A stretch of 64,000 nucleotides of DNA from Phoenix dactylifera (lineage: Eukaryota > Streptophyta > Magnoliopsida > Arecales > Arecaceae). Numbering within the stretch: position 1 is the first letter of the stretch; every line of letters begins with the position of its first letter. The notes beneath the pieces were generated by a model. That model was not told the DNA's origin and made no database searches. It saw nothing but the letters and a program-made list of their open reading frames with translations. The translations under genes were made by a program, and so were the position numbers. Of this stretch, positions 37,991 through 50,500 are shown piece by piece. Location of the stretch: the NCBI RefSeq assembly GCF_009389715.1, contig NC_052401.1:2468843-2532842 (forward strand). Reading direction: 5' to 3'.

Positions 37991-38887
37991 TTTATTTCCA
38001 ACAGCCTCGTCGGCGGCCGATCTCACAAACCCGAATCCAGCGTTCAGGTAACTCCCCCCATCTCTTTCTCTCTCTGTGATATTGCTTATCTCGCTTTCTC
38101 TTTTGTTATGGTTTTGATTGTTTTTTTCTTTTTCTTTTTTTTCTTCTCCTTTATATATTTTTTTCTCACATATACTTCTCCGTTTGTGATACCGTGATTT
38201 GATCGATATAATCCAGAGTAGTAACTAAATAATGAGGAGATATTTTAAATATCTCCTAGAATCACAGTTCTCTTGTACAAAGCAGGACTTTCCCGTGTTG
38301 AATTAAGGATGCCAGATTTAGTTCGGAGGTTAACTATTTTCCTTTGCTTTCTTGAGGGTAATTCCTTTTCCTCCAACCATATACAAGTAGTATGCTTTCT
38401 GAAGTCATATTATTATGCCGTTCTGAGCTTCTTTTTTTTTTTGAAGAAAAAGAAGAAAAAGAAATAGGGGTGGTGGTTTCAAAATTTTAGTTGGATTCAG
38501 ATTTTGCTCATACTTGAAAGTAACCAAAAGCTAACGAAATAGGAGAAGTGGGCAAAAATGTAAGAAAACGATCATGTTCAGTGAAAAGGTCGGTGCCAAC
38601 AAGTCGAGATACGGGATTCTGTTTTTTTTTTTTTAATAGTTTTCCCCTCCTTGTTTTATATTGTGCGCTATTTTTCTAATGTTGAAATAATTCAATTTCT
38701 CTGACCAGGTTTTTTGATATTTCTTGAAGCATATAATACTAGTTTGGGAACGCTGTTAATATTTTGATCATTTTGTCTTTTTTCTGTCTAGTCTAACTTA
38801 TATATCGGGTGCATCTCATATGATTTTCTTTTGTCGTATACTGTAGGCTTTTTTTGTTAAAGTGGATTTTTTTTCATTTGTTTCAGG

Positions 38888-40617
38888 ATGAAGGTGATTG
38901 CTGCCTATTTACTAGCCGTTCTTGGTGGGAACACTAGCCCAACAGCTGATGATTTGAAGGATATCCTAGGATCAGGTTAGTTAATTTAATTTCTTTTTCC
39001 CTGTTTTTTGTCCAATTCATGATCTATTGGTTTTCCATGCCATCGAACAAAACAAATGGCTAGATAACCTAACCACTATATTGCAAGGTCTGGCTAGTGA
39101 TTGTTGTTTTTCATACTCTTAACTGTTTTCCTTGGTTGGATAGAATGATTGTCTGAACTCATTCTGCAATTGGTTTGTTATTCCTTATAGTATATTGATA
39201 AACATATTAAGTGATGAATTTTCCGTACTCATGTTCGGTAACTGCATGCCTGCCTTTATTGGTAATGCATTAGTGTGTAATTTTAATTTGCTCTACATGT
39301 TGTTTGTATGATTATGATGTTGCAATTAGGAACAGAAAATGGTTGAAATGGTGACTTATCAGTGTACAGTGTGATGTGAATCCCATCTTATGAGATCTTC
39401 TGAAGATAGAGAAGCCAAAATATTGCTGCTTTTCTTAAATGCGTAAATGAAGGTTATGTCATTACCTGATGATCCACTCCAAATGGGCCAAGTTTGGAAG
39501 GAGTTTCTTCATGGTTTGCTTATGAATGTTTTAAACTCTTTTGATAAGTGTTTCCTTTCAGCAACATATCCCTTATTTTGAACAGAAAGCTGGTCAGTCC
39601 AAAATTTTCAATGTTACAAGTTTGAAGACTTAGACTAAATGGGGGTCACAATTTACCTGTTGTCCTAAAAGAAAATCAGACTAGGATACTAATATAATGA
39701 TTTTAGAGATTGCTTTAACTTGTCAGATGGTGTAAAGTTTCTTTCTTTTTTCCAGTGGGAGCTGAAGCTGATGATGACAAAATTGAGCTCCTCTTATCTG
39801 AAGTCGAGGGTAAAGACATAACTGAACTTATCGCTTCTGGGAGGGAGAAGTTTGCTTCAGTGCCCTCTGGTGGTGCCGCCATTGCTGTTGCAGCCCCTGC
39901 TGCAGGTGGTGCTGCTGCAGCCCCAGCAGATGAGCCAAAGAAAGAAGAGAAAGTGGAAGAGAAGGAAGAATCAGATGAGGTATGACTTGTTATAATGGGT
40001 TATAAGTTCTTTCACATATCATGGATCCAACTCATCAGAATTTTCATTGTCATCAAACGTCTTCGGACTTAATTTTGCTACAACCTGTCATTAAGCTTGA
40101 GACTCTTATGATCAACTAAGCTTGCCCCGATTTGCCTAGCTATACCTGCCTGAACCTTTTTTGTATGATGGTCAATAAGCCAGTATTGAAGTGGCTAGCT
40201 GACTAGAAATGATAGTAGTTGGTGTTTACCGCACAACTCTCTGGTCCTTCTGCTACTACATTCAGAGAAGCCAGGCATTGCTTGATGATTCTCCTATGAA
40301 ATAACTAAATTGCTTTTGTCCGCTCAATTTGATGTTCCCATACAAAATATTCTCAACGAATTTCTAGATTCGACAGGTTTTTGTTATACGATAGGCTTAG
40401 TTTACAGTCACATTTGCGCCTTTACAGGCTTTAGTTCATGGTCTAGCATTATTTGTTCGCATATACATGTATGGTAAATCTGGTTCTAAAATCTGATGCT
40501 TGTTTCATTATTTTGTTAGATTTTCCACTTTAATTCAATCCGGAGACGCTGATCAGGTAATTGATCCCTTTTTTGTTTGACTTGATGCAGGACATGGGCT
40601 TTAGTTTGTTCGATTGA
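38888..40617 (+). CDS. RPP2: 60S acidic ribosomal protein P2
   Basis: Three coding exons, 38888-38975, 39756-39979 and 40591-40617, join in phase to 112 residues. The N-terminal dimerisation domain ([20 protein letters not shown]) is followed by a helical part, an Ala/Gly hinge (residues 65-88), a Lys/Glu-rich segment, and the invariant end EDMGFSLFD, which contacts elongation factors and ribosome-inactivating proteins. P1/P2 dimers form the ribosome stalk. An acceptor (tttcag) falls one base before the ATG and a donor (CAG-gtaact) at 38048, so the leader carries an 840-base intron, common for plant ribosomal-protein genes. The last exon codes for only eight residues. Confidence 0.96.
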
Positions 40618-40924
40618 GTGGTACGGCTGTCACCTTGTATAGCCTTCTTGGAATTCTAATTTGAGGTTGATATGCAAGACGTTAAGATTTGTATTAGAGA
40701 CTGAAGTTTAGTACCTTGGTTCGTGCAACAGCAAGGCATCATGCTTCTATATTTTGTATTTTAGGAGTTACAAAGTAGGTCATGTACAGCATGGCCTGGC
40801 ATTAATTCTCTTGGGGTGCATTAGTTAATGAATTCTGTATGAACATCTGTTTTTGTTCCCTTGGTTCTGGTATGCAGTTAATTTGTGCTTGTTTAGCACT
40901 TCTCTTTCTTGTTTGCCAACCGGA

Positions 40925-41225
40925 TTCTAGGGCTCTACATGGAGCATTCTACTATGGGTACAATCAGCAAAGTTAATAGAAAGAAAATGGCGTAAGGGTG
41001 GAGGGGCGGCATCAGACTATGTTCAAAGAACTTCTCCAGAATGATAAGCAGCAAAGTAGGCGATCCAGTCTGCCGCCCTGTTCGTCTTCCAATACACATA
41101 AACAATTTGAAATGAGCTGCATGCTTTTGAGATTTTTACTAAACATGATATCACTTTAGATCCAGTTAGAAGCTCATGGCATTGGATGTGGAGACCAGGC
41201 TGCAGTATTCCACCTTTTCTGATTG
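40925..41225 (-). mobile_element. LINE RNase H fragment
   Basis: On the minus strand a segment reads WKTNRAADWIAYFAAYHSGE near 41040-41100, close to the LINE RNase H motif HVYREANRAADWIA. The following sequence resembles the closing P-LRxxLFxDxxG block also seen in the copy at 21.4 kb. It is short, frameshifted and lies just past the P2 3' UTR. Confidence 0.6.
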
Positions 41226-43176
41226 GACAGCTTCTTGTTGATTTCCCAAAATCAAAGGTGACGAACCATGCATGATAACTTCATTATTGCAGTATTGAGC
41301 ACCTCATCTAAAGATGATAAGATGATACAGTCCCTCAAAATAACCTTTTTTTCATCCTATGAACAGTGTTGTTTATGAGTTCAAAAACACCATTATTCTC
41401 AAAAATAATATGAAAATTTAACTACTTTGTAGCGTTTTCACATTCTCAGAATTTTGCTGGTGGCAAGTAAATTGTTGCATGTGTTGAAGATTTGATAGCA
41501 AATTTCTTCCATTTACGAATTGCACATCCGCTTCTGAATCTCCTCTTCCAAACTTGTTTGTTAAATATTTTTTATTATCTTTCTGATAAAAAGGTTACAG
41601 GTGGCCTATCCTTTTCCTTGTAATCGTTTCTGGTAACTAGAGGTGGCCTGAATTGTGAGTGCTCTTTCAGAGGTTCGATGGCAGTTGTATGGGAAATGAA
41701 TCATGAATGGTATTTCCTCCTTTTTAATGTGGGATGCATGTTGGCCACCCCCACAGTGTTAGGATTTGGCAAAGATAGGCTTGACATATATATGACTTCA
41801 AACTAGTTTCATCCTTAGTTTTGCTCTTACAAGCTCCCTTCTCTAATCACAGCACGGGTACAAAAGATTCATGTTTGAGATTCTAACCTATCCTTGATTG
41901 TAGTAGGTATTGCTTAACTATGTGACATTATCGTCCCATCGACAAAGTGTGCTTGAAGAAACTTATTTGGAGCCTTCCTTCACTCCTGAATTAGACTCAA
42001 CTGAGTGCGCCTATGATAGGCTCCTGCTACTAAGGAAATGAGGGGCATAGAAAGGACTATTTTATGCCACAATCTATTTGAGAGATGGCTACCAATATTA
42101 TTGCACTAGAAGGGGACTTGGAGACTTTGATATGTCAAATAACGAGCTCTTTATCCTAGATAAATTATGTTCATGCACTCCTATTAAATAACCATAACCG
42201 GAGATTTGGCTCATCTCATTGAGAGGCCAATACTGCTATAGGTTGGGTGGTTTCATATGAAACTAACCATGCAGGCTCTATTGACTATGACTCTAAATTC
42301 ATCCATCCTCGAATAGTTCTATAATCTATTGTATTCTAATTTTACTGTTTGTATTTATATTAGCACCATGTAAAAATAGCCATCTTAAAATAAATAAGAA
42401 ATAAGAAAATTAAGAGAGTTCATACAAGCTGAGCTTAGGTATAAAATCTGAACCAGCTTGCTCCTTTTATGAAATACTCTGATCCATGAAAAATGTTTGA
42501 AATCTCCAAACAAAATGACTCGGCAATGTCATTTAAAGGTGCTCTCAATGGATTTATACAGAAAATAAAAAAAAAGAGGCTGTTTACGACAAAAGGGACT
42601 AGGGGAGTGTGTACCATAGCATTTCAAAGGGCTATCTCGCCTAAAACAAAACTTAAGAATAGCTTTTCAAGAAATTACGAACAATAATAGATAACGATCT
42701 TATCCGTCAGAATGACCATCCTCTCCCCTAAAAAAGTCCCTCGAAGCCTGGTAGGGCTGCATTGTTTAATAGCTAAAGTGTGCATCCGCCTTCACGCAAT
42801 ATATGAGCAAATCCAATGCACACACACCAAGTCACTAGCTGCTAAAGCCTAAAGGTGCTCCTACTCATGATCACGAGCCATATTTTGGCTGGTAACAAGG
42901 TTAAAGCAAAGGGGGGAAAAAAGTTATCAGAATTAAATCAGGCAGCACAAATTAAAAAAGTTTTTAATTTTTAGATTTTTTTTTTGTACAAAAAGGGAAG
43001 CCCTTACAATATTTATTCTCCGATGATGCCCGCCCAATGCCCTTCTTCTCTCTCTTCCTCCTGTAGCCGAGGGCGGCCGTAGTCGAACCAACGTCCCACC
43101 CAGCGGATAACGTCACCAGAGAGATTCGAAGCGAAGGAGAGGAGAAGGAGAAGGGAAGCAAGGGAAGCGACCCCGA
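41226..43176. other. Spacer upstream of the GT34 gene
   Basis: No gene is recognised. The last 150 bases are the GA-rich leader and proximal promoter of the xylosyltransferase gene. Confidence 0.5.
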
Positions 43177-44535
43177 ATGGGTCAGACGAGGGACCGTGGC
43201 AGCCTCCCCACCGCCCGATCTGGCGGCGGATCTCGCCGGCGGAAGATCCAGAAGAGCTTCAACAACCTGAAGATCACCGTCCTCTGCGGCTTCATCACCA
43301 TCCTCGTCCTCCGCGGCACCGTCGGTTTCGGCAACCTCGGCGGCCCCGGCGCCAACTCCGACTCCGATCAGAAGGTCATCGAGGACATCGACCGCATCCT
43401 CCGCGAGATCCGCTCCGACTCCGACCCCGACGACGAGGAGCCCCCACCTGTCGACTCCGCCTCCAACTCCACCTCCCTCGCCGCCGACAATTCCACCGCC
43501 ACAGCGGCGGCGGCGGCCAAGAACTACACCCTCGGCCCCAAGATCTCCGACTGGAACGAGCAGCGACGCCGGTGGCTGAGTGAGAACCCCGGGTTCCCGT
43601 CCAAGGTCGCCGGAGGAAAGCCCCGGATCCTCCTCGTCACCGGATCGCCGCCCAACCCTTGCGATAACCCCATCGGCGACCACTACCTCCTCAAATCCAC
43701 CAAGAACAAGATCGACTACTGCCGCCTCCACGGGATCGAGATTGTCTACAACATGGCCCACTTGGATCGGGAGCTCGCCGGGTACTGGGCCAAGCTCCCG
43801 CTGATGCGCCACCTGATGATTTCCCACCCGGAGGTGGAGTGGATCTGGTGGATGGACAGCGACGCCTTCTTCACCGACATGGCCTTCGAGATCCCGCTCT
43901 CCCGCTACGACGCCCACAATCTCGTCATCCATGGCTATCCGGATCTCCTCTTCGGCCAGCATTCCTGGATCGCCCTCAACACCGGCAGCTTCCTCCTCCG
44001 CAATTGCCAGTGGTCGCTGGATCTCCTCGACACCTGGGCTCCGATGGGCCCCAAAGGGCCAATTCGGGAGGAGGCCGGCCGGATCCTCACTGCCAACCTC
44101 AAAGGCCGGCCAGCATTCGAGGCCGACGACCAGTCCGCCTTGATCTACCTCCTCTTGTCTCAGCAGGATCGGTGGGGCGACAGGGTCTACATCGAGAATT
44201 CATACTACCTCCATGGCTTTTGGACTGGGCTGGTGGAGCGCTACGAGGAGATGATGGACAAGTACCACCCGGGGCTCGGGGACGAGAGGTGGCCCTTCGT
44301 GACGCACTTTGTCGGGTGCAAGCCTTGCGGCAGCTACGGCGATTATCCGGTGGAGAAGTGCCTCGGTAGCATGGAGAGGGCCTTCAACTTTGCTGACAAC
44401 CAGGTCCTCCGGCTTTATGGGTTTGGTCACAGGGGCTTGTCGAGCCCCAAGATCAAGCGGATCAGGAACCAGACGGCAACCCCTCTCGACGTCAAAGACC
44501 AGCTGAGCCTCCAAGCTCGAATATCCAGTTTATGA
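43177..44535 (+). CDS. XXT5-like: GT34 xyloglucan 6-xylosyltransferase (XXT5 type)
   Basis: A single exon encodes 452 residues. A short basic tail (RRRKIQKSFNN) precedes a membrane anchor near residues 31-47 (LKITVLCGFITILVL), so this is a type II Golgi protein. Then come a variable acidic and Ser-rich stem (60-115) and the catalytic domain. The blocks ILLVTGSPPNPCDNPIGDHY, DYCRLHGIEIVYN and WIWWMDSDAFF (DSD at 227-229, the metal and UDP-sugar site), and later NTGSFLLRNCQWS and FVTHFVGCKPCGSY, define family GT34. The enzyme adds alpha-1,6-xylose to the beta-glucan chain of xyloglucan. The long stem and the MGQ start are more like XXT3/4/5 than XXT1/2. Third positions are strongly GC-rich. The 332-residue open frame on the other strand is a shadow. 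Confidence 0.94.
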   Translation: MGQTRDRGSLPTARSGGGSRRRKIQKSFNNLKITVLCGFITILVLRGTVGFGNLGGPGANSDSDQKVIEDIDRILREIRSDSDPDDEEPPPVDSASNSTSLAADNSTATAAAAAKNYTLGPKISDWNEQRRRWLSENPGFPSKVAGGKPRILLVTGSPPNPCDNPIGDHYLLKSTKNKIDYCRLHGIEIVYNMAHLDRELAGYWAKLPLMRHLMISHPEVEWIWWMDSDAFFTDMAFEIPLSRYDAHNLVIHGYPDLLFGQHSWIALNTGSFLLRNCQWSLDLLDTWAPMGPKGPIREEAGRILTANLKGRPAFEADDQSALIYLLLSQQDRWGDRVYIENSYYLHGFWTGLVERYEEMMDKYHPGLGDERWPFVTHFVGCKPCGSYGDYPVEKCLGSMERAFNFADNQVLRLYGFGHRGLSSPKIKRIRNQTATPLDVKDQLSLQARISSL

Positions 44536-47500
44536 GAAGCATTGGCTGGCCATTCACCCTACTTTGGTGCCGCTCGAGGTCAAGTCTATGCCATTTGTTG
44601 TGAGACAGGTTCTTCAACTTGATCAGGCATGTAATGTTAAGCATTGGATGTTTAACTTTTTTCATAGCATCATACTCTCTGATTTTTATCGTTACCTGCG
44701 GGATTTCTTTGTGAATGAAAACTGAACAAGAAGGGGGAAAAATTCTTTTTAACTTATTCTTCAAATAGCAAGTCAATTATAATGAATCTGTGAGATGTTC
44801 AAGTATATGCAAATGCTATTATTTTGGTTTGCTATTAAACAAGAAGAAACTATGCAACTCAATTCATCTAAAATTTAGTCTCTAAATCGAGAGGCTCTCA
44901 TCTATTGGGAAGACAATGTAGATGCTTGTCTTCAAAAATTTTGCATTTGGTTGAATAGTTTCCAAGACTCATGACCTGAGGCATTGTAAATTTTCACAAT
45001 GAAGAGCTTTCCATCCTCGATACCGAATAATAACTACTAACACTAGGTATAAAATATAAACAAAGATTGGGCTACCTCTCCCCTCATGATGTAAACTTTA
45101 ATTCCATTCTTAATTTTCTTTAATGGCCTACAACTACAACAAATTCAGCTTAAAGTTACTTAAGAAACTGTAGCCAAACAAACACGTAACAACTTGTGGA
45201 GCAGCTATTCCAAAAGGAATAACTATTCCTATTCCACTTTTACTTACACCTGAACCAAACATCTGTGCTGGTTTAGATGTGTTGTACTCTCATTAGGATT
45301 ATGTTGTAGAACTGTTTCAATGTATTTGTAGATGAGCTTTGTGAGAATTTTGTTGACAATTTGATGAATTAACAGTTGGATCACTATCGGTGCTGTTGCT
45401 TGTTGGAGTGGATTTTGTGAGGCTATCCTTATTTTTTCTTTTCTCTTTTCCTTAATTTTTCCATTCCTTATTGGACAATGAAATTGCGGTAGTATTATTT
45501 CTTCTTTCTGAAACTAAGAATCTGTTAGAAAAATACCATCATGTTTTGCCTTCTAGAATATGTTATTAATAGGCTTTATCAGAAACCACAGGTACTCAAC
45601 CATAACCTACTTTGTTTCTCCCTCCCTCTCTCTCTCTATAGTGTAATCTAACCTACTTTCTTTATTTTGATCCCGCCTTAGTATGCAAGAATTGATCTAA
45701 CATTTAGTTGGAAAGCAAACTCTAAATTATCCTTTCTTTGTTTGTTGTTCCTTTATCTACTAAAACATATATTTTGTGGAGGTTAGTTGGTTTTTTACTA
45801 CTGATGTTGTTTTTTTGCATATATTTAGATCATTCATTCTTGTTTTTTGCCTCCATCCTTTTCTCTTTTTTTTTTTTTTTTCATTATGGCCCATTACTAA
45901 TTATATCCTTCACGCTATAGGGAAATGAGGTTCGTATGAGAACTTTTTGAGCTGCATCCTTGATCTTTTTGGTTGATCTCTGCAAGCAGGTTAATTCCCA
46001 GTGTAGGCAAATAACATGACAATAAAAAGTGAGGGAGAAGATGTAATACTGACAATTTCCATGATTGAAGTCAGTCTCAATCCACTACATCATGAAGTAA
46101 ACGCCCTAAAGTGTTACATCTATTGAACTGAACAACAAGATAAAGGGGCTATGGCTTGTTATTCTTTCTGGAATGATTTTGAAAAAGATTCATCATAGTA
46201 TGGCTATGATATTGCATAAGGTTATACCATGAAAAATGATTGATGTTGCAATACTAAGAAGCATTTCATGGTGTTTGAAGGTGAGAATTGCGTCGGCTAG
46301 ATAGGCATGCATATTTCATCAACTATCACGATAGTCAAGATATCAAACATAATGTCTGCCTAAATTTTGCTAAAGTATTTGTCCTTTTCATTCCAAGAGT
46401 ATGAGAGTCTAATAGCAAAAGAACATCTTAAAGGTTTTGTGGACATCGCTGAAGGCAGTTGGAATGCAAGAATTCAATCAATTGTCTGAAGTGTGCATAA
46501 GAGAAAATGTGAATTCATCCCCAATTCAGAGGAGCTCGGAACTGAAAACTGAAGAAATCACTTCATTGGCAGTAGTTAACTTCAACAGATGGCACAACAA
46601 ATCCTCAAATATACATATAGGATAAGTGATGTAGGAGCATTCAAGCACATCTTTTCAAACATTGCTCTTATGAAATGGTACTAATTCTTAAAGAACCTTC
46701 ATCCTTTTCTTTTTATTCCTCCATTTGCATGAACAGGACTACATTTGTCATCTTAACAATCTTGTGGAAGCACCACCATCTGTACTTTTCTCTAACTGAT
46801 TTTGATTACTATTATTTTCCTTGTAGAAGTAGTATTGTTTGATATGGACCTGGAAACCAGTGCCTCACTAGATGATAGAGCCTCATGATCCTGAATGAAG
46901 CGATAATCAGCTAGCCCTGTCCCAGTTGTTTGGGTTGAGAGACTAGTTGTGGCATTACTGGGAGTCGCGTTTTTCTAAATTTGATAGTCATCTGCATAGA
47001 AAAAGACATTTTATGCGCTTGTTTATTTACATACATTCTCCATACATTTCATTGTTATGGAAACCAAAGATCACAGTGCTTAAGGTGCGTTGAGCATTCC
47101 CAGTTCTGACCTGCACTTGAAATCTCTGCCTCTAGACTTCTCCTTAACGTGGATCAGATTCTGAGACCAGGTTGATCCAAGGTCTGGAAAAACTATAAGG
47201 CCTTATTATGGATGACCAGTCAATCTCCTTTTGAGGCAGTTATAGTGGGTAAATACTTAGGTTTACCTCTTAAATCACCAATATCTGCTTGGTAGCTACT
47301 TATCATGAGAGATGGTTTGCTGGTTTTACTTGGACTTCTCTATCATTTCCCTGTCAATCAGAAATTCTGATTAATCTATTCCTTTTCATATGACTATTGG
47401 CATTTGTGGTAGAGCTGGACTGAGAAAAGAAGGATATGTTAGAGAGAGCCTGACCTGAGAACTAGACAAGTATGAATCTCGGAGTAACGTTCGACGGAAC

Positions 47501-50500
47501 CCTGGTAAGTAGAGCTGGATGTGTGTAAAGTTGAATACTGAACAGACAGATATAGTTCTTTATATATGCTTGTGGTTTGGTATCACCCATGGTAAAGCAA
47601 ATGTTAGATAAGCGGTATAATGATGCTTATGGGTTATATATTCAATTGCTGCCAATTTTTATTTTATGCATCGCGGTTTCTGTTTCTCTGAAGCAAACAG
47701 CATCTTTCTCACTCAAACAAAAGGTTACACATGTTAATGTACAAATCGGATGTTTATTATATGTAGGAAGAGTTTATGGTGATTAAGGTATGAGAGTTCA
47801 GATGATATGATTATTTCTAGTACTAATTCTGAGTTAGTTATTACGCCCCTTCTAATGGAGCACTTTACAGCATACATGGAAACGCTGGATGATTGAAGTA
47901 ATATAATAGCATGCTGGCTGGAGTCATGTTTTTGTGGCTGGCGGGAGCTGAGAAATATTTAAACCCCAGTTGCCGGTTGGGGTTTTGGCTCGTTTGGTGA
48001 TTGGCCCCGCGTGTCTGGGAGCATCACGAGCAGGATGGCCCGCTTGCTGTAGGTGCAGGACAGGTCTTCTGTCTTTTTTTACTGTTTTTTCTTTGGTTGC
48101 ATGGTCGGGGTGATTAGCATTACTGTAAACAAAAGAGAGAAGAAAGTCTCTGCGGTGAACTGAACCAAGGAGATATGAACAAGAGCAAAACAGAATAGCA
48201 GTTAAAACTCTATGATTCGGAACTCCATATGCATCAGTTCCATCCCATGGCATCCTATGTGATTTTTAAACAAATTAGTCATCCCATGCCATCCTTTGGC
48301 AATCCGATCGATCCAGCAGATGGCAAGAGAGGTGGATCAGATGGCTGAGCGTGCAAGAACATCGATCGTTCTTTTGCATGAAAGATGCCATCAAGAAGAA
48401 ATATTGTTCAGATTTTTGTTAGTTGTGATGTCGTTCGTCATAATCTAGGCTATCTTTGTTTCGTGAATTAATCTCATATAAATGCTGAATAAGCAGTTTA
48501 TTTTGTCAGACATCAAAATTTTTGCACCTCTATCCGGCATAATTTTATTCAACAGGTATATAACCACGTTAACTGGCTTAAACTTATTCAACGGGGAGGT
48601 ACCAAACAATTTTATTCAACCTTTTGATATGGCTTTGATTCATATTGAATTGCAAAAAAAAAAAAAAATAATAATTTATTTATCCCAAATTAGTCAACCA
48701 AACAACATTTCCACCTATACAGGTTTATTCAAGGCTTCCAACCAAACAAAATTACAGATTTATTTATATAAGAAAAGTTAAAGTTGAATTTGACGGAATA
48801 CAAGAAAATAAAACAAGCTATTCAGAATATTTTCCGCATAAAGAAAGTTCTGTTTTTAGTGATAAATATTTATTTTATTTATTTTTCAAGTTACATGGTA
48901 AAACTAGTGGGTTGGTGCATGCCAACCTAATTATTAAGCTTATCATGCATTAGTCTGAGATTTAACCGATTGCTTGTTTTTAATGATTTCTTGATATGTA
49001 GATCATTTTGATTATTATGGATAGAAATGGGCAAGATTTAGGAGCTAGATCCACCATATCAAAAAGCTGAATCTGCTCAGAGGTCATATCTTGGGCATGT
49101 GACGTTTGATTGAGATGATTCTTTTTAATTAGATAAATTTTCAAACTCTACAATATTGCACCATCCCCTAAAGGGTGTGGTGCACCAAACAATCAGGCCC
49201 AAAATTGATTATTTGGGCCCAAAAATGGATCCGCCAAACTTAAAACTTTCTATTTGAGAAAGATTTTAACTATATGTATTTTTCAATATGGAAGAATTAG
49301 GTGGAGCATTTGAAGGTAAAATCGCTAAAAAAAAGTTGAGATTTACCTTATGTAGAATTATAGCTTTCTTTATATTTATTTTCACTAGTAATATCAATTT
49401 TGGAAAAGCTGAATTTTTTTAAAATTAGAAGAGAAACTCAATTCAAAATGTGCAAGGATAGACCTCGCTAGTATAATTAAAGGTTAAGTATTTCTATTTT
49501 TTATTGCTCAATGAAAGAAAAAGAGAATCTAAATCTTGTTTTTCTAATTGGAATTCTTTCTAAATATTTTAAAAGATTCGAATTGAGCGGTTTGAGAAAA
49601 TTATTTCTGTCTCTCCGATTGAATTTTTTTTTTATACATTGAAAGCTCTAATTGATTGATGTCAGACAACTAGATAATAGCTAAGGGCATTCTTGGAAGC
49701 CTCATGAATTGGTTTCTTACCTATGGTACATTGTAAAATGTAAAAAGCGATTGGATTCAAAGAAGTGGTTCAGAGCCTCGATTCTAGCCTGCCCTGCCCC
49801 TGTGCCCATCTCTAGCTATAAACCCCACAGGGGAGGCTCCCCTCTCTTAGTTACTACAATGGCCAATGATTAAGATAACCAACCATCAAATGATTGAACC
49901 TACTCCTTCTAGGCACCTTTAGAACTTCTCTTTTGTTGCTCTAATCATTATTTAAAACATCAATTTGACTGGTAACCAGGGGACATTCTAGCAGGCCTAG
50001 AATTCTCAGATTAGAATAACCTTGAAGCAAACAGTTTCTCCAGAAGATACAGATTAAAAATCGATACCTTTAATATCCACTTCCTTGGAGTCCCAAGTTT
50101 ACAAGCCGGGGGGTCCTCCCCCTCCCCCCACCCACTCTGCCCGGATTCCTAACGGTCAATCAGCAAAAAGAGTTGATTAGCCATATGGGAAAAAGAGGGG
50201 ACGGCATATAGCTTATTAGCCGTCCGGTCTTGCTTTTGCTCCAACGCGTTAAAGTATTGACCGAGGACCAGGTCCACCGCTTTACCCCAATGCCTCGTAA
50301 GCTGGTACGCGCTCAACCAGGAGTTAAAAGGCTATGCTGATGTTGTTCCCAGCCCCAATCATGCTATGATCGATTTGGAGCTCTTCAAGGTTGAGAAGGA
50401 ATACTGGTTCTGAAAGCAACGAAGGTAGATCTTAAAATGGATGCCTTCATTGGTTGATTGATGTGATGCGAGGCGCTCACTACGTTTGTCCGTAAGTACA

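Noticed and set aside
42964-43962. 332-residue open frame on the minus strand
   Set aside because: It lies opposite the GC-rich GT34 gene; its Gly/Val/Asp-rich sequence is what the antisense of such an exon gives, and no motif is present.
46880-46990. Possible RTE LINE end, CCTGTCCCAGTTGTTTGGG
   Set aside because: It is only one short motif, with no coding remnant or tail repeat beside it.
48480-48790. Possible MITE with AACCAAACAA ends
   Set aside because: No matching terminal inverted repeats or target duplication could be paired by eye.
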